Source: Phoronis australis
Lineage: Eukaryota; Phoronida; Phoronidae
Direction of reading: 5' to 3'
Assembly (NCBI GenBank): GCA_002633005.1
Contig: NMRA01001345.1
Location: 1 to 25,527 of the forward strand
Length of the DNA: 25,527 bases
In this document: one piece after another, positions 9,162-17,889 of the stretch
Numbering within the stretch: the first letter of the stretch is position 1
Layout: each line of letters opens with the position of its first letter
Program-made: the position numbers and the translations under genes
Notes under the pieces: generated by a model
The model's input: the letters and a program-made list of their open reading frames with translations, nothing else
Told to the model about the DNA's origin: nothing
The model's database searches: none

Positions 9162-9501
9162 GTGAGTTGTTCCGTCACACACTGAGGATTAAACCTGCCT
9201 GATCTCTGAGGTAGCATGACTGGGCGTATAATTTCAAGTCTGTATTGAATTTCAAAAAAAGTTATTCAAGTCGGTTTTGATGTTCTTAAAATCAATCAAT
9301 AAAAATTTGGCTTTAACAAGGCTGTGGTGTTCAGTGATGCAGTTTTTAAGTTTTAGGAATAGTCCAAAATAGCAAATTGAGTCACAGTGCTTAAATTTCT
9401 GATAATGGTGTTTGTTGAACTGCTGAAATGTTACCATGGTTGCTCTCGCTCGTCATGTTAATTAGAATTCTGTTAATATTACTTTTTCTCTACTCTTTCA
9501 G
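9162..9501 (+). other. Last intron of the ZDHHC17-like gene
   Basis: A 340-bp GT-AG intron (GTGAGT; CTACTCTTTCAG) with nothing else recognisable in it. Confidence 0.9.
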
Positions 9502-9658
9502 TCGTGGGCCGTTCCAGAACCTTGTCGACTTTCTGGGCTGGAGATGTCTTGGTCTGTGCCGGCCTGCCAAAGTCGACTGGAGTAAAGAGTATGACATCAG
9601 TCAGTACTACACACCACCTAAAGAGGGCGCCACCCCAAAAGGTTACCATGATGTGTAG
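9502..9658 (+). CDS. ZDHHC17: ZDHHC17/HIP14-like palmitoyltransferase: last coding exon and stop
   Basis: The exon completes a Ser codon, then encodes RGPFQNLVDFLGWRCLGLCR, PAKVDWSKEY and a short tail ending GYHDV, with TAG at 9656-9658. It matches the C-terminal end of HIP14 (NIIDFFEFRCCGLFRP, VDWTRQY, and a terminal GYQLV), including the Asn and aromatic residues of the conserved C-terminal PaCCT region. All seven exons in the window sum to a frame-consistent 291 residues. The C-terminal valine is kept, though the preceding residues differ from the human ones. Confidence 0.95.
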
Positions 9659-9964
9659 TGGTTTCTTATAGTGTGACCCAGTTGTGGCTTGAGACTTCAA
9701 CAGTAGCTTAAGTGGAAAGTGTTGAAGGTTTGAAACGGAGTAACTCTGAACGAAAATCTGAGTAGCTGTGCTCAGCAACTTCTCAATGTTGTCCAGGCTG
9801 GAGTCACTTTTCTGTGAGGCGAAAATTGTTAAGTGCTGTCTCAGTTTCCTAGAATGTCCTCAGTTATTGGAAAAGGTTCAAGTAGATCATGCATGACTGC
9901 ACTTTGTGAACACGTTAAGTCTGTCCTCACACAGACTGAAGCCGTACATGCTACCGAGTGAATA

Positions 9965-10086
9965 ACTAAGCTGAGGAGCTAGAGACCTTACCCAGGGATC
10001 TAGCAGTGTGCACCAGTGAGACTCCAACCCGTGACCTCGAGTAAAGGAAAAAGTAGCTTATCCCTTTAGGCCACACTGCCTCCTCA
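9965..10086 (-). mobile_element. tRNA-derived SINE fragment 1
   Basis: Read on the - strand it starts GAGGAGGCAGTGTGGCCTAA, a tRNA-like head with a decayed A box at about 10061-10073. The B-box-like GGTTGGAGTCTC is complementary to 10018-10029, one base off the usual GGTTCGAGTC. Spacing between boxes fits a tRNA-derived pol III promoter. The rest is a short unrelated body. Confidence 0.65.
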
Positions 10087-10131
10087 AATTTCTGATTTAA
10101 GTCTTAAAGTCTCTTTTCTTGAAACATATCC
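10086..10131. repeat. Dispersed repeat, copy 1 (AAATTTCTGATTTAA)
   Basis: AAATTTCTGATTTAA followed by GTCTTAAAGTC and TTGAAAC is repeated at 11124-11175, where it reads AAATTTCTGATTTAA, TAAAAGTCTTAAGTC, TTTTGTGAAACAGG. It is probably the end of a non-autonomous transposon; its borders are not defined. Confidence 0.55.
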
Positions 10132-10132
10132 G

Positions 10133-10201
10133 AGGACTTGAAACCAGGTCGCCTAAATTGGATTCTGATGGTGAAACCACTGAGCTATACCGTCTCCTCA
10201 T
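10133..10201 (-). mobile_element. tRNA-derived SINE fragment 2
   Basis: The - strand reads GAGGAGACGGTATAGCTCAG then TGGTT, with a perfect A box TAGCTCAGTGG (complement of 10178-10188). A B-box-like GGTTTCAAGTCC with one extra T follows. It shares the GAGGAG head with the neighbouring copy and lies in the same orientation, so both are probably from related families. The anticodon arm is not intact, so it is not called as a tRNA gene. Confidence 0.65.
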
Positions 10202-11123
10202 AAGACAGAACCTGTGGCTGTGAATTCAGCCACCTACTTGTGTCAGAAGTAAGAGCTGTGTGTTTCGTCTTGGATTCTTCGCGATATTCCCACCAGGGTA
10301 TTGTTGTCCTTAAATATCTATTAGATTATTGCATGGTGAGGTTGTTATTTCTTGTATCATTACCCTGAGTGGGATTTAGAAGAATTATAACCCGAGGAGT
10401 GATAGTTCCTCACAAGAGTATAGGTACAGAAATAACTGCTGAGAACATGTAATAATCCATTTGTCCCCTATTTTGAGCATTAAACTTTACAAAATGAAAA
10501 TGAAAATATTTAACTTTCATAAGTTGTACTTAATTTCGATCATCCTAATTTATGTTATGTTGTGGAACAAATCACAGCCTCGAGTGTTTTCTATAGAACA
10601 TCGCAACATCCTGGTCAGGTTTTCCCGCCACATTGTTATCTCCCATGGTTACTTACCATTCAGTCTTGCATGGGGGGATAAACTATTGCTACCCTACTTG
10701 TTTCCTTGTAATATTCCAAGCTTTTGTTTACTCCGACAATCTAGGTACAAATATATGCAGTAAATCGTGCAATGCACTCTAGAAGTTGTGTCATAGATCG
10801 TGAAATGTGAATGCTTTGTTAATGTCGAGAGATGTATATATAATGTCATGTCCAATAGTATTTATGGTATTAACAGATCTGGCTCCACGTTGCATGGCCT
10901 TCGTTGCATGTTTCATTGAAGTGTCTTGGGACTTGGGACAGAAATTCGGGTTTACTTCACAATTGCTGTTTTGTCAAGTAAACACGAGCGCATCAGAGTC
11001 TAGAAGTAATTTATCATCAGTAACTAGCAGTTGTGTGTATAGTCTCACAGACTTTGCATTTTTGACCAAGTGAGATTTGATTATTTCTTAGAAGTAGCTG
11101 TGTATGGAGTGCAGTATAAGACC

Positions 11124-11182
11124 AAATTTCTGATTTAAAAGTTTAAAAGTCTTAAGTCACGTTTTGTGAAACAGGTCCCAGG
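11124..11182. repeat. Dispersed repeat, copy 2 (AAATTTCTGATTTAA)
   Basis: This is the partner of the copy at 10086-10131, ending TTTTGTGAAACAGGTCCCAG. Both lie in the presumed 3' UTR about 1 kb apart. Confidence 0.55.
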
Positions 11183-11687
11183 CACTTGCTGTGGGGATTT
11201 GAGCTGTGTACAGGTATCCTGTGGCAGAGTTTTTGATATGAAATATAACAAAGATCTCTCCTGTCACTTTTCTTTTCTGAAAAACCACAACTACAGGGAA
11301 ATTTGGTTTTGTCCCTGCTCAAAAATGTTAATAGTCACTTGCAGGTGTGCTGCATTTTGAGAACCAGTTTTCTCTTTTCAATAACGGGCATCAAACTGCT
11401 TCTAAAAATCTGTGACCTTATTAGTGACTATCGCCATCAAAACCACTAAACATCCCAGGAAACTCAACTTGAAAAATGACCAAAGATGTGACTTTCAAAT
11501 TCAGCCCATGTGATTAGTCAATTTTCCGAGAGGAGTCCCATGTCTCTTGAACTGGGGTTTAGGAAGGACTCTGTAATCAACAAAAAGTTTCATTGTCATA
11601 GAATTATGTAAAATCAGCAAAACTCAGAACAGTTGGTACATTTACTTAAAAAGTCAGAAATGTTACAATTAAGGATCTACCTCAGCA

Positions 11688-11743
11688 TGGAATGTGGTGA
11701 AGTGCAGACAGGCTCTGGAATGTGGTGAAGTGCAGACAGGCTC
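11688..11743 (+). repeat. Perfect tandem duplication of 28 bp
   Basis: TGGAATGTGGTGAAGTGCAG plus ACAGGCTC (28 bases in all, sharing overlap) occurs at 11688-11715 and again, unchanged, at 11716-11743. Complete identity points to a recent duplication. Confidence 0.9.
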
Positions 11744-12217
11744 TTTGTGTAATGTCCACTTTTCACCTCATTCCTTGCTGAGGAACACCCTTCCTCCATA
11801 ATGGTAATAAAATGTCCAGCTCCTTTAGACTTAGGATTGTTAGATGTTTGACAACAATGTATGCTGTGTAGATTTTTCGCCGGGATACTATTGTATGCCT
11901 TTAGTGGAACGGGAGACTTTCAGGAAGCAATGGGGGGTGATCGCGTGGGACCTGCGTCTCATCTAGCCACCTAACTGTACCATGAGTTACTTCGTCTCCG
12001 TGTACGGTCCCACTTGATCAGTTGCCGTTTGAATGTTGTTGTAGGTTTGTCTAAGTACACCTCGTTGATTTTTCAGTGGTACCGCAATGTAGAACTGTAG
12101 GACTGTCTTGGTGTATGAAATTGAAACGTAATTATGGTCTCACTTTGATTCATTAACGTATATGAGATAATTTTGGCCCTGTTCCTTATGCAAAGCTGTG
12201 CCCCTGGAAATCTTATG

Positions 12218-12223
12218 AATAAA
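12218..12223 (+). terminator. Candidate polyadenylation signal
   Basis: A canonical AATAAA on the + strand in the presumed 3' UTR, 2.56 kb after the stop. Which of the three signals is used cannot be told from sequence. Confidence 0.4.
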
Positions 12224-12674
12224 ATTATTCGAAGGAGACAAAGAATTAATCAGAAGTTAGCAAGGAAAAAAATCCGGTTTAAAGCATCCAGTCCGTAAGC
12301 AAGACTTAGGGAGAGCTATTAATCTAAAATAATTTCTTCAAAAATCCAAAAGCTACTTTTTATTCTGTCTTAATATTAGTAATAATAGTTTCTGTTAGGA
12401 TCAAGGGGCTTATTTTCCCTAACTCGGACATCAGACTGTCATGTCATCATTTAGGATATTTGCAGTTTATGACTTACTTTTCCTTAATAGCCTAGCAGTG
12501 CCTATTTTGTAGGACTACGCTGTTCTCAGCATGCAGTACAGGCGATGCATAAAGTGTCACCCCCTTTTTCTCATGTGTCTTGTAGTATGATTTTCCTTTT
12601 TTATGAGATCGTTGTTGTTACATGTATATCTTCATTGTACATATTACGTATGTATACCTGCAGCAACAAATATT

Positions 12675-12680
12675 AATAAA
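12675..12680 (+). terminator. Candidate distal polyadenylation signal
   Basis: This AATAAA is the last canonical + strand signal before the oppositely transcribed CLN3-like gene. It would give a 3' UTR of about 3.0 kb. Confidence 0.4.
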
Positions 12681-13314
12681 AATGAAACCAAGTATAATTT
12701 CAGATGGAAACTCTTCATTTTTGGTTCCCACTTATCGCAACATGTTTCACGAAATTTTGTGGCCAATTACGTAATTTCATGATCAGCACAGGCATGCATG
12801 CGCGTCCGTATAATTGATTCGTTGGCGAAATGGAAATGTGTTGTAAAGCGCACTCACGGCGGAAAATGAGTGTTTTCAATTTTGGGTGTTTACGCAACAT
12901 GCTTCCTCCTTTGCAGTAATTTTGGGCAAGGAAATAGGGGTTACACGAGCTGTACTTCTGATAGAGACCAGTCAACAGATGCTTGACTGGTATTCGCCTG
13001 GTGCTGAAGGCCGATGTCTCGCTCACAGACTGAACAGCTTGCAGCCTGATCGTAGTTTGATCTATGGTAACAGAAGCGTTCTAGTAATGCTGAGCTTGCT
13101 AACAAAATGTTAATACCAAAGTGCCCGTCATGTCCATTAATCACCCTTCAATGCAGTGTTGAAAATTATTGTCTCAAAAGCTGAGCCTAAGGATATACCT
13201 GAAATGAAAAACATGATTGTCAACACATCTGATACAAAAACGAAAACAATCATCACATCTCAAATATGTTCATTCCCATGCGCTGATTTTGTTTTTGTAC
13301 GATCTTGGCTAAGA

Positions 13315-13545
13315 CTGTCGTAACTTTAATTTGCACTCAGTGCACTGACCAAGCTCATAAATTGGACAGTAGATAATTAGAACTTTCTGCGTATAGGAAA
13401 CAATGGTCTTTATTATTCGTGCGGTCTTATAGCTCAGAATGTTTTGACTTTAATTTGCGCTCAGTTCACTAACGAGGATCATAAATTAGGCTGTAGTTCA
13501 TTTGCTCTTGCTTATGAAACGAGGGTCTATTGTTGTGTGCCAATG
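13315..13545 (+). repeat. Degenerate 124-bp tandem duplication
   Basis: ACTTTAATTTGC-CTCAG starts at 13323 and again at 13447. Both copies continue with CACT-AC, CATAAATT, GTAG and GGTCT at matching offsets. Identity is moderate, so the duplication is old. Confidence 0.7.
13409..13414 (-). terminator. Candidate polyadenylation signal of the CLN3-like gene
   Basis: TTTATT on the + strand is AATAAA on the - strand, about 0.55 kb past the probable stop codons of the CLN3-like gene. It is a candidate only. Confidence 0.35.
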
Positions 13546-14042
13546 TCGAGTTCACCATGATTAACGCGAGTGTGTTTCTAGTGCAAGTTCCACTTAATGA
13601 CCCCAGATTTAAGTTACTTAAACTTGACTGTAAAAACTTAGATTTCGAGTAAATACTCGAGATTTCGAATTCAGACTCGAACTTAAAACTTAAGTGCTGG
13701 AATCCAAGTGCCGCTACACATTTACCCACATAAACCGTAATGTACTCGGGCACAGACTACTAGACACTTGCGTTGAGTTCGCGTAAAAGTGAATGGAGAA
13801 TATCAAAATAATTTCCAGTTCAAAGATAAGACGCCGGAGCCAAGCTTAGCAAAGTTGCTAGTGACGTGTCGTTTGATGCTCCGTAGTCTCGGGCAATAAC
13901 GAATTGTCGGTTCTTTTCAAGCCAAGACTGAAAAACAGTTTACCTCCGAGTACCAGTAGGAAGAAGTCACCAGTTAGCGATAACTAGTATGACGCTCTTT
14001 CCTTGGCGACAACGTGAGTTGATTACAGTTTTTCCTAATTAC

Positions 14043-14208
14043 CTATCGTGATGAACAATCCTGCTATGTTGACGCAGATTTCACGATCTTCAGCAGGAAA
14101 CCTGTTGTCGTTGAGTATTGTGTAAAAAATATTGACGTAGCTAGCACCGCCCAGGAGGCCGACGAATACCATGTATGCCGGAAGAATGTAGACGGGTACG
14201 AACTTGTA
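14043..14208 (-). CDS. CLN3/battenin-like membrane protein: exon with the GLLGGASYVN signature
   Basis: On the - strand the acceptor TTTTCTAG (complement of 14209 onward) opens an exon of 55 codons plus one base, closed by GTAATT. It encodes YKFVPVYILPAYMVFVGLLG then GASYVNIFYTILND and a segment with EDREICVNIAGLFITI. The G-L-L-G-G-A-x-Y-V-N stretch and the following D/E-x-R-E are hallmarks of the last cytosolic loop and helix of CLN3 (human EGLLGGAAYVNTF, then DEHREF). CLN3 is a multi-pass lysosomal and Golgi membrane protein of the major-facilitator fold. The following terminal exon is uncertain: candidate acceptors on the - strand end at 14002, 13984 and before about 13927. All give only a short tail before a stop, shorter than in human CLN3. 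Confidence 0.85.
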
Positions 14209-15085
14209 CTAGAAAATGTCAATAGAATTGTTATTAAACAATTCCAATCTTGGAGAGGTTGGCCGACTCGGGGCAGGGTATTTGGAGACTGCTTTACTTG
14301 CTAGTGCTGTTGGGGGATCGGTTTCAAATTTCAGTTATGATTGGAAAGATTTGATACATATTTTGTGAGCAATGTGGGGCGGTAACCGTATTTATGTATT
14401 TTAGTACACGTTTTAGGTGATGTATACATAAAGGAAATCCTTTAAGAATTTGAATGAAATAATTTTAAAATTCCAAAGGAGGCTGAAATCATCACGCATC
14501 TGCCTAAGTCCTGTTGTGAAAATGAGAGCCCTGTACCCTGGATGCCCATATTTCATTCCATAACAGTCAATTTCGTGACCTTCCTTAAAACTAAACCAAA
14601 CAACATGATTTTCTTTCAAAGGCAATTGAATCCAAAATAATCGTTTTTGCAAGTTTTTTACAAAATATGTTATGCCTCTATGAAAATCACGTCGGCTTCC
14701 ATTCGAAAAATCACGATGCTTAATCAAGGGATCACGCGGCTCCCATGTTTGGACGAGCTGATTCTAGCGCATGGAGTATGTTTCTGTATTCATACAAGCA
14801 CTTAAAAAGTACTGTTTCGTGGTCTGGGAATTAGAGGTGAAAAGGAAATTTCGAAAATCAATTTCATTTGCTAACGAACGAATGTCTTTGTGTTATAAAA
14901 AGTCAGCGAAGTCAGCCTTTAGTAGGGTGGAACTCATGCAATTAAAGACGTTATGTTGCTGGTGGTTCTGTATTCACCAGCAAAGTGCAATCTTATAAAA
15001 TATGTACTACGTTAACTTCGTCGGTATAGGCCTATTATGAAATTGACTTCACCAACTCTCGACCATTATCTTTCCCTGAACTTAC
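14209..15085 (-). other. Intron of the CLN3-like gene
   Basis: This - strand GT-AG intron (donor GTAAGTTC read from 15085 down; acceptor TTTTCTAG) is 877 bp. A - strand frame at 14413-14727 and a + strand frame at 14771-14998 are not recognisable. No repeat was noticed. Confidence 0.7.
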
Positions 15086-15196
15086 CTGTACATCGAATAA
15101 CCACACCACCATGTTAACGAGCTGTAGAATTGATAAGATCTCTACTCTTTTGATTTGGATGAGCTGGACTGACGAGCGAGACGCAAATACACCTGC
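15086..15196 (-). CDS. CLN3/battenin-like membrane protein: AGVFASRSS exon
   Basis: A 111-base exon of exactly 37 codons, phase 0 at both ends. The - strand sequence encodes AGVFASRSSVQLIQIKRVEI followed by LSILQLVNMVVWLFDVQ. This matches human CLN3 YQAGVFASRSSLRCC and the next transmembrane helix without gaps, and joins in frame to YKFVPVY of the following exon. The acceptor is CACCTGTTACAG and the donor GTAAGT. A-G-V-F-x-S-R-S-S is a strongly conserved CLN3-family motif, so I am confident of the family. Extending the exon one step upstream (LLQ before AGVF) is possible if the acceptor is not used, but the preceding exon already supplies a matching YQ. Confidence 0.88.
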
Positions 15197-16092
15197 CTGT
15201 AACAGGTGTGAATTGAAATTGTCACTGCAATTGTTTTGGAAATGTTCACATTACCTCCAGATGGCACTGGGGTACCGNATTTGCAAATCTGCCAAGAAAC
15301 AGCCTGCGAACAGCAAAAGAAATTTAGAGGTCATTGTTGATGTTTGTGCCGGCAAAACACAACATGTCCGATGATTCAAAGCCGGATGTGTTGCTAGATG
15401 ACGTGATGTGGCATCAAAACTGGATTGTTCACTTGCATACTTTGGTGGCGCTGCAAAAATGATTGTTGTGCATCGTTGCTTAAGACACAATGCCTCGTTT
15501 TAACATCAGTTTTAACAACGCAAACACGAAAGTGCGCGTGTTCCAAACGTGCGGAACCTTAGTTTGGACACAACACCTCGTTTTCAAGCATAATGGCGAA
15601 TTCGTACAAGTAGTGAAACTTAATCTTTTGCGTTTTGATATTTGAACCAATAGAGTTATGTTCCTTGACAAGTAAAACGAAACAGAACATGTAAAACAGA
15701 CAGAAAGTATGCAGAGTGAAGTCTTTGATACCCTAGAACACGGTATTCCTGAGGTACTCGCTTAAGTTTTAAAGTTATCGAAATACAATTCTCGATACCG
15801 ACAGTCAAGACTTCCAAATGAACACGGGCACAGTATGGAACACTCAATTTCTCTTATTATCGGATAACGATTCTTGGTTTCAAACATGCTTCATATCCAG
15901 CAAAAGACAATGGGCCCTCAGCTACTGACAAGGTGCGTATTCTGTGGAAATTTATGATAAAAAAATTAAATACGTCCAACATTGTAAAAAAAAACCGCTG
16001 GTGCACGCACATGCATGATAGAGCAACATATGCTTGACGAATTTTTTGCCAAATACAAAGCACTTTCAATGCTTTGGGTTTTATTCTTTTAC
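15197..16092 (-). other. Intron of the CLN3-like gene (contains an N at 15278)
   Basis: This - strand GT-AG intron (GTAAAAG; CACCTGTTACAG) contains a single unresolved base at 15278. GACACAA--CCTCGTTTT occurs twice, at 15484 and 15567. Small open frames (15251-15490, 15480-15671, 15656-15847 on the - strand) show no family signal. Confidence 0.65.
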
Positions 16093-16202
16093 CTGATAAC
16101 AAAACTGCAAAGCTGCGTATAGTTCGGGGCAACCTATATTGTACTCGGAACTGGGCCTCACTTTTGCGGCGCAGGCACGAGCCACGTACTCGAACATGTA
16201 GA
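16093..16202 (-). CDS. CLN3/battenin-like membrane protein: upstream exon (most 5' found)
   Basis: A 110-base exon: two bases of a split codon plus 36 codons, ending in phase 0 at GTAAAAG. It encodes YMFEYVARACAAKVRPSSEY then NIGCPELYAALQFCYQ. Its end, ELYAALQFCYQ, lines up with human CLN3 QQYRWYQMLYQ directly before AGVFASRSS. Its start (Y-x-x-E-Y) lines up with VYFAEYFINQGLFE. The INQGLFEL stretch that is nearly invariant in CLN3 is replaced by ARACAAKV, so this looks like a divergent paralogue rather than a standard orthologue. The acceptor is GTTTTAGCTGTCGGCAG. The expected preceding membrane exon was not found between 16203 and 16543. Confidence 0.68.
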
Positions 16203-16930
16203 CTGCCGACAGCTAAAACGGAAACAGATTTTCTTAAAGATCAACTGCTTATAACTAAAACATTTTAATTTCAAAATGAAACGACTGGAATGAATTTTTA
16301 AAGGGAAAATTCGATCCTGCTTAAGACGGTTACAAACCTGCATTCCCGCGTAACGAACGATTTTTGATTTAGGTCGCTTACCGTTATGAAATTGATCTCA
16401 AATTTTCCTTGGGTGTGATTTCATGCATTGTAGCTTCGAAAGAAATGTCATTTTGTTATTGTTTGCCACCGCGAGTCGTTTTATGCACAGAACATGGTCA
16501 TAAGAAAAAAATTTGTCAGTTCTTTGCAAATATCACTTCTCACCTGAGTAAGAAACAAGATGTCATCAATTGTATTTCCGGAAGATGTCTGAATCAACAG
16601 CTCTTTTCTTGGACTGAGCGCGGGTTTACTCCTCCAAAGTAAGAAAAAAGTAGGTTTGTTAACTGTGACAAAGTGATCTCGAAATTTCTATCAAAGGGAT
16701 TGGGAGATCACGATATAAATGAGTCCAGTTTTGGAAACTAGAAACCATAGTTTGTTGTGGTAGAATTGAGACGGTGTGGTTTATTAACCCTATGCCAAAA
16801 CCTCTAACGCAGTTTACAATAGATGCCGTTCGAGAGAGTCTCCATATTTCACTACCAGATCAGACAGTCATGCAGGCTGATCGACAGCTTGTAGAGCTGT
16901 TTTCGTTCTTTGCACTCGTTCCTATAAACA
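16203..16930. other. No gene identified; upstream of the recognised CLN3-like exons
   Basis: By position this should be an intron or upstream exons of the CLN3-like gene. A - strand segment (16544-16631) with the open reading KPALSPRKELLIQ and a GTGAGA donor was considered as the lysosomal-sorting linker exon. It does not join in phase to the next exon through any coding segment I can find. Confidence 0.4.
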
Positions 16931-17889
16931 AATGAAAGTTGTGTATGGTGACGTCACCATGGTTTGCAACCAGTGATCGACTTCCTCATCATGCCGGAAG
17001 ACGTGTTATCAGGGGTGCGTTCCGTAGGCGCAAGGCACTCGCAAACAGGCAGATACTAAACGGCTCCAAACTATTCTGGCTTGACGTAGAGCAACTTAGC
17101 ATCCTAGGTTGGCCCTCCCAACAAGCACACGGATTGATCCCTTCAACACAATGGTGTGTTGGTGTTGTAAAGCACAGGGTGATGGGGCGCGTCTAGTTCA
17201 CTTTCGTTTGTATATCTGCTTTTGTGCACCTTGCACTCTGTAAAGTGCCGCTGGCTAGCACAAGCGAAAGGAAAAGGAAGCCTTCCCTGCCAGTACACAG
17301 CCTCTCCCTCACCAAGACTTCTATGTTTCACCTCTCCGTGGTAACACACATAAACTGGATACCCTTGCGGCTCCAGGCTACTTGCATGGAGGATCTTGGA
17401 GCAGGTTGGAGCCCTAAAGGTGCAGTGTGCATGACCCACCGGCGTGTGGACACGCTCTGGCACTCTCCATTCCAACCCCCAGCTATGGATTAAATAGTGT
17501 TGGATGTCAGTAATCAACGGCGGAAGAAAGTTACATACCATACTTCAATGGCGAAGGACGTAGGAGGAGTCACACTCCCACCGGCAAGCTGACAATTTTT
17601 AAAAGGGCGTGAGCTGCCCGCCCGGCAGAAACGCACCGAGAAGTAGCGGCTTTCGGCGATCAGGTTATAACCTCTCTTTATGGCCGTAAACCGAGAGGGC
17701 CATGCGTCGCGAGTGGCAGTGGGAGAAACTATTTAGTTCATTGGGAGGTTCCGCCCGCTCTAAATTAGGCAGCCCCTGGTCAGTAAGGATCCTCCCCGGC
17801 TCGTCTGTAACCACGACTGAGCCATCAGGGTTATTTAGGACGTTAAACTAGCGACTTACGTTATCAGTACAGCGCGGTAATAAATACGC
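16931..17889. other. GC-rich block, probably transposon-derived, unidentified
   Basis: Base composition changes sharply from the AT-rich surroundings. Frames are open at 17224-17493 (+) and 17143-17541 (-) but without a family match. The block runs directly into the reverse-transcriptase remnant beginning about 17890 in a region without other genes. The simplest reading is the 5' part or a second partial copy of a retroelement. This is inference from position and composition only. Confidence 0.3.

Larger units (their letters stand above)
9659..12697 (+). other. Probable 3' UTR of the ZDHHC17-like gene
   Basis: There is no further coding similarity after the TAG. AATAAA signals lie at 11806-11811, 12218-12223 and 12675-12680, so the UTR may be 2.1-3.0 kb. 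Its true end is unknown. It contains two SINE fragments, a duplicated 28-mer and a dispersed AAATTTCTGATTTAA repeat. Open frames at 10461-10763 and 10807-11073 have no recognisable protein content. Confidence 0.5.
12698..13966. other. Intergenic / converging 3' ends, no gene identified
   Basis: This lies between the probable 3' ends of the two convergent genes. A frame open on the + strand from about 13155 to 13315 and frames on the - strand at 12715-13144 show no recognisable family or convincing splice borders. A degenerate tandem duplication and a - strand polyadenylation signal are listed separately. Confidence 0.5.

Noticed and set aside
10133-10201. Functional tRNA gene
   Set aside because: A and B boxes are present, but no intact anticodon arm or acceptor stem pairing can be drawn; a SINE head explains it better.
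14413-14727. 104-codon - strand frame as part of the CLN3-like gene
   Set aside because: It lies inside the intron between two well-matched exons that join in phase without it, and it has no CLN3 similarity.
15251-15320. - strand segment ending CATCTGGAG before GTAATG as the exon preceding AGVFASRSS
   Set aside because: None of its frames fits the family, while the exon at 16093-16202 supplies a matching in-phase YQ end.
16544-16631. - strand segment with KPALSPRKELLIQ as the CLN3 lysosomal-sorting linker exon
   Set aside because: It has an acceptable GTGAGA donor and a dileucine, but the expected membrane exon between it and 16202 is absent and the phases do not meet (exit 0, next exon needs 1).
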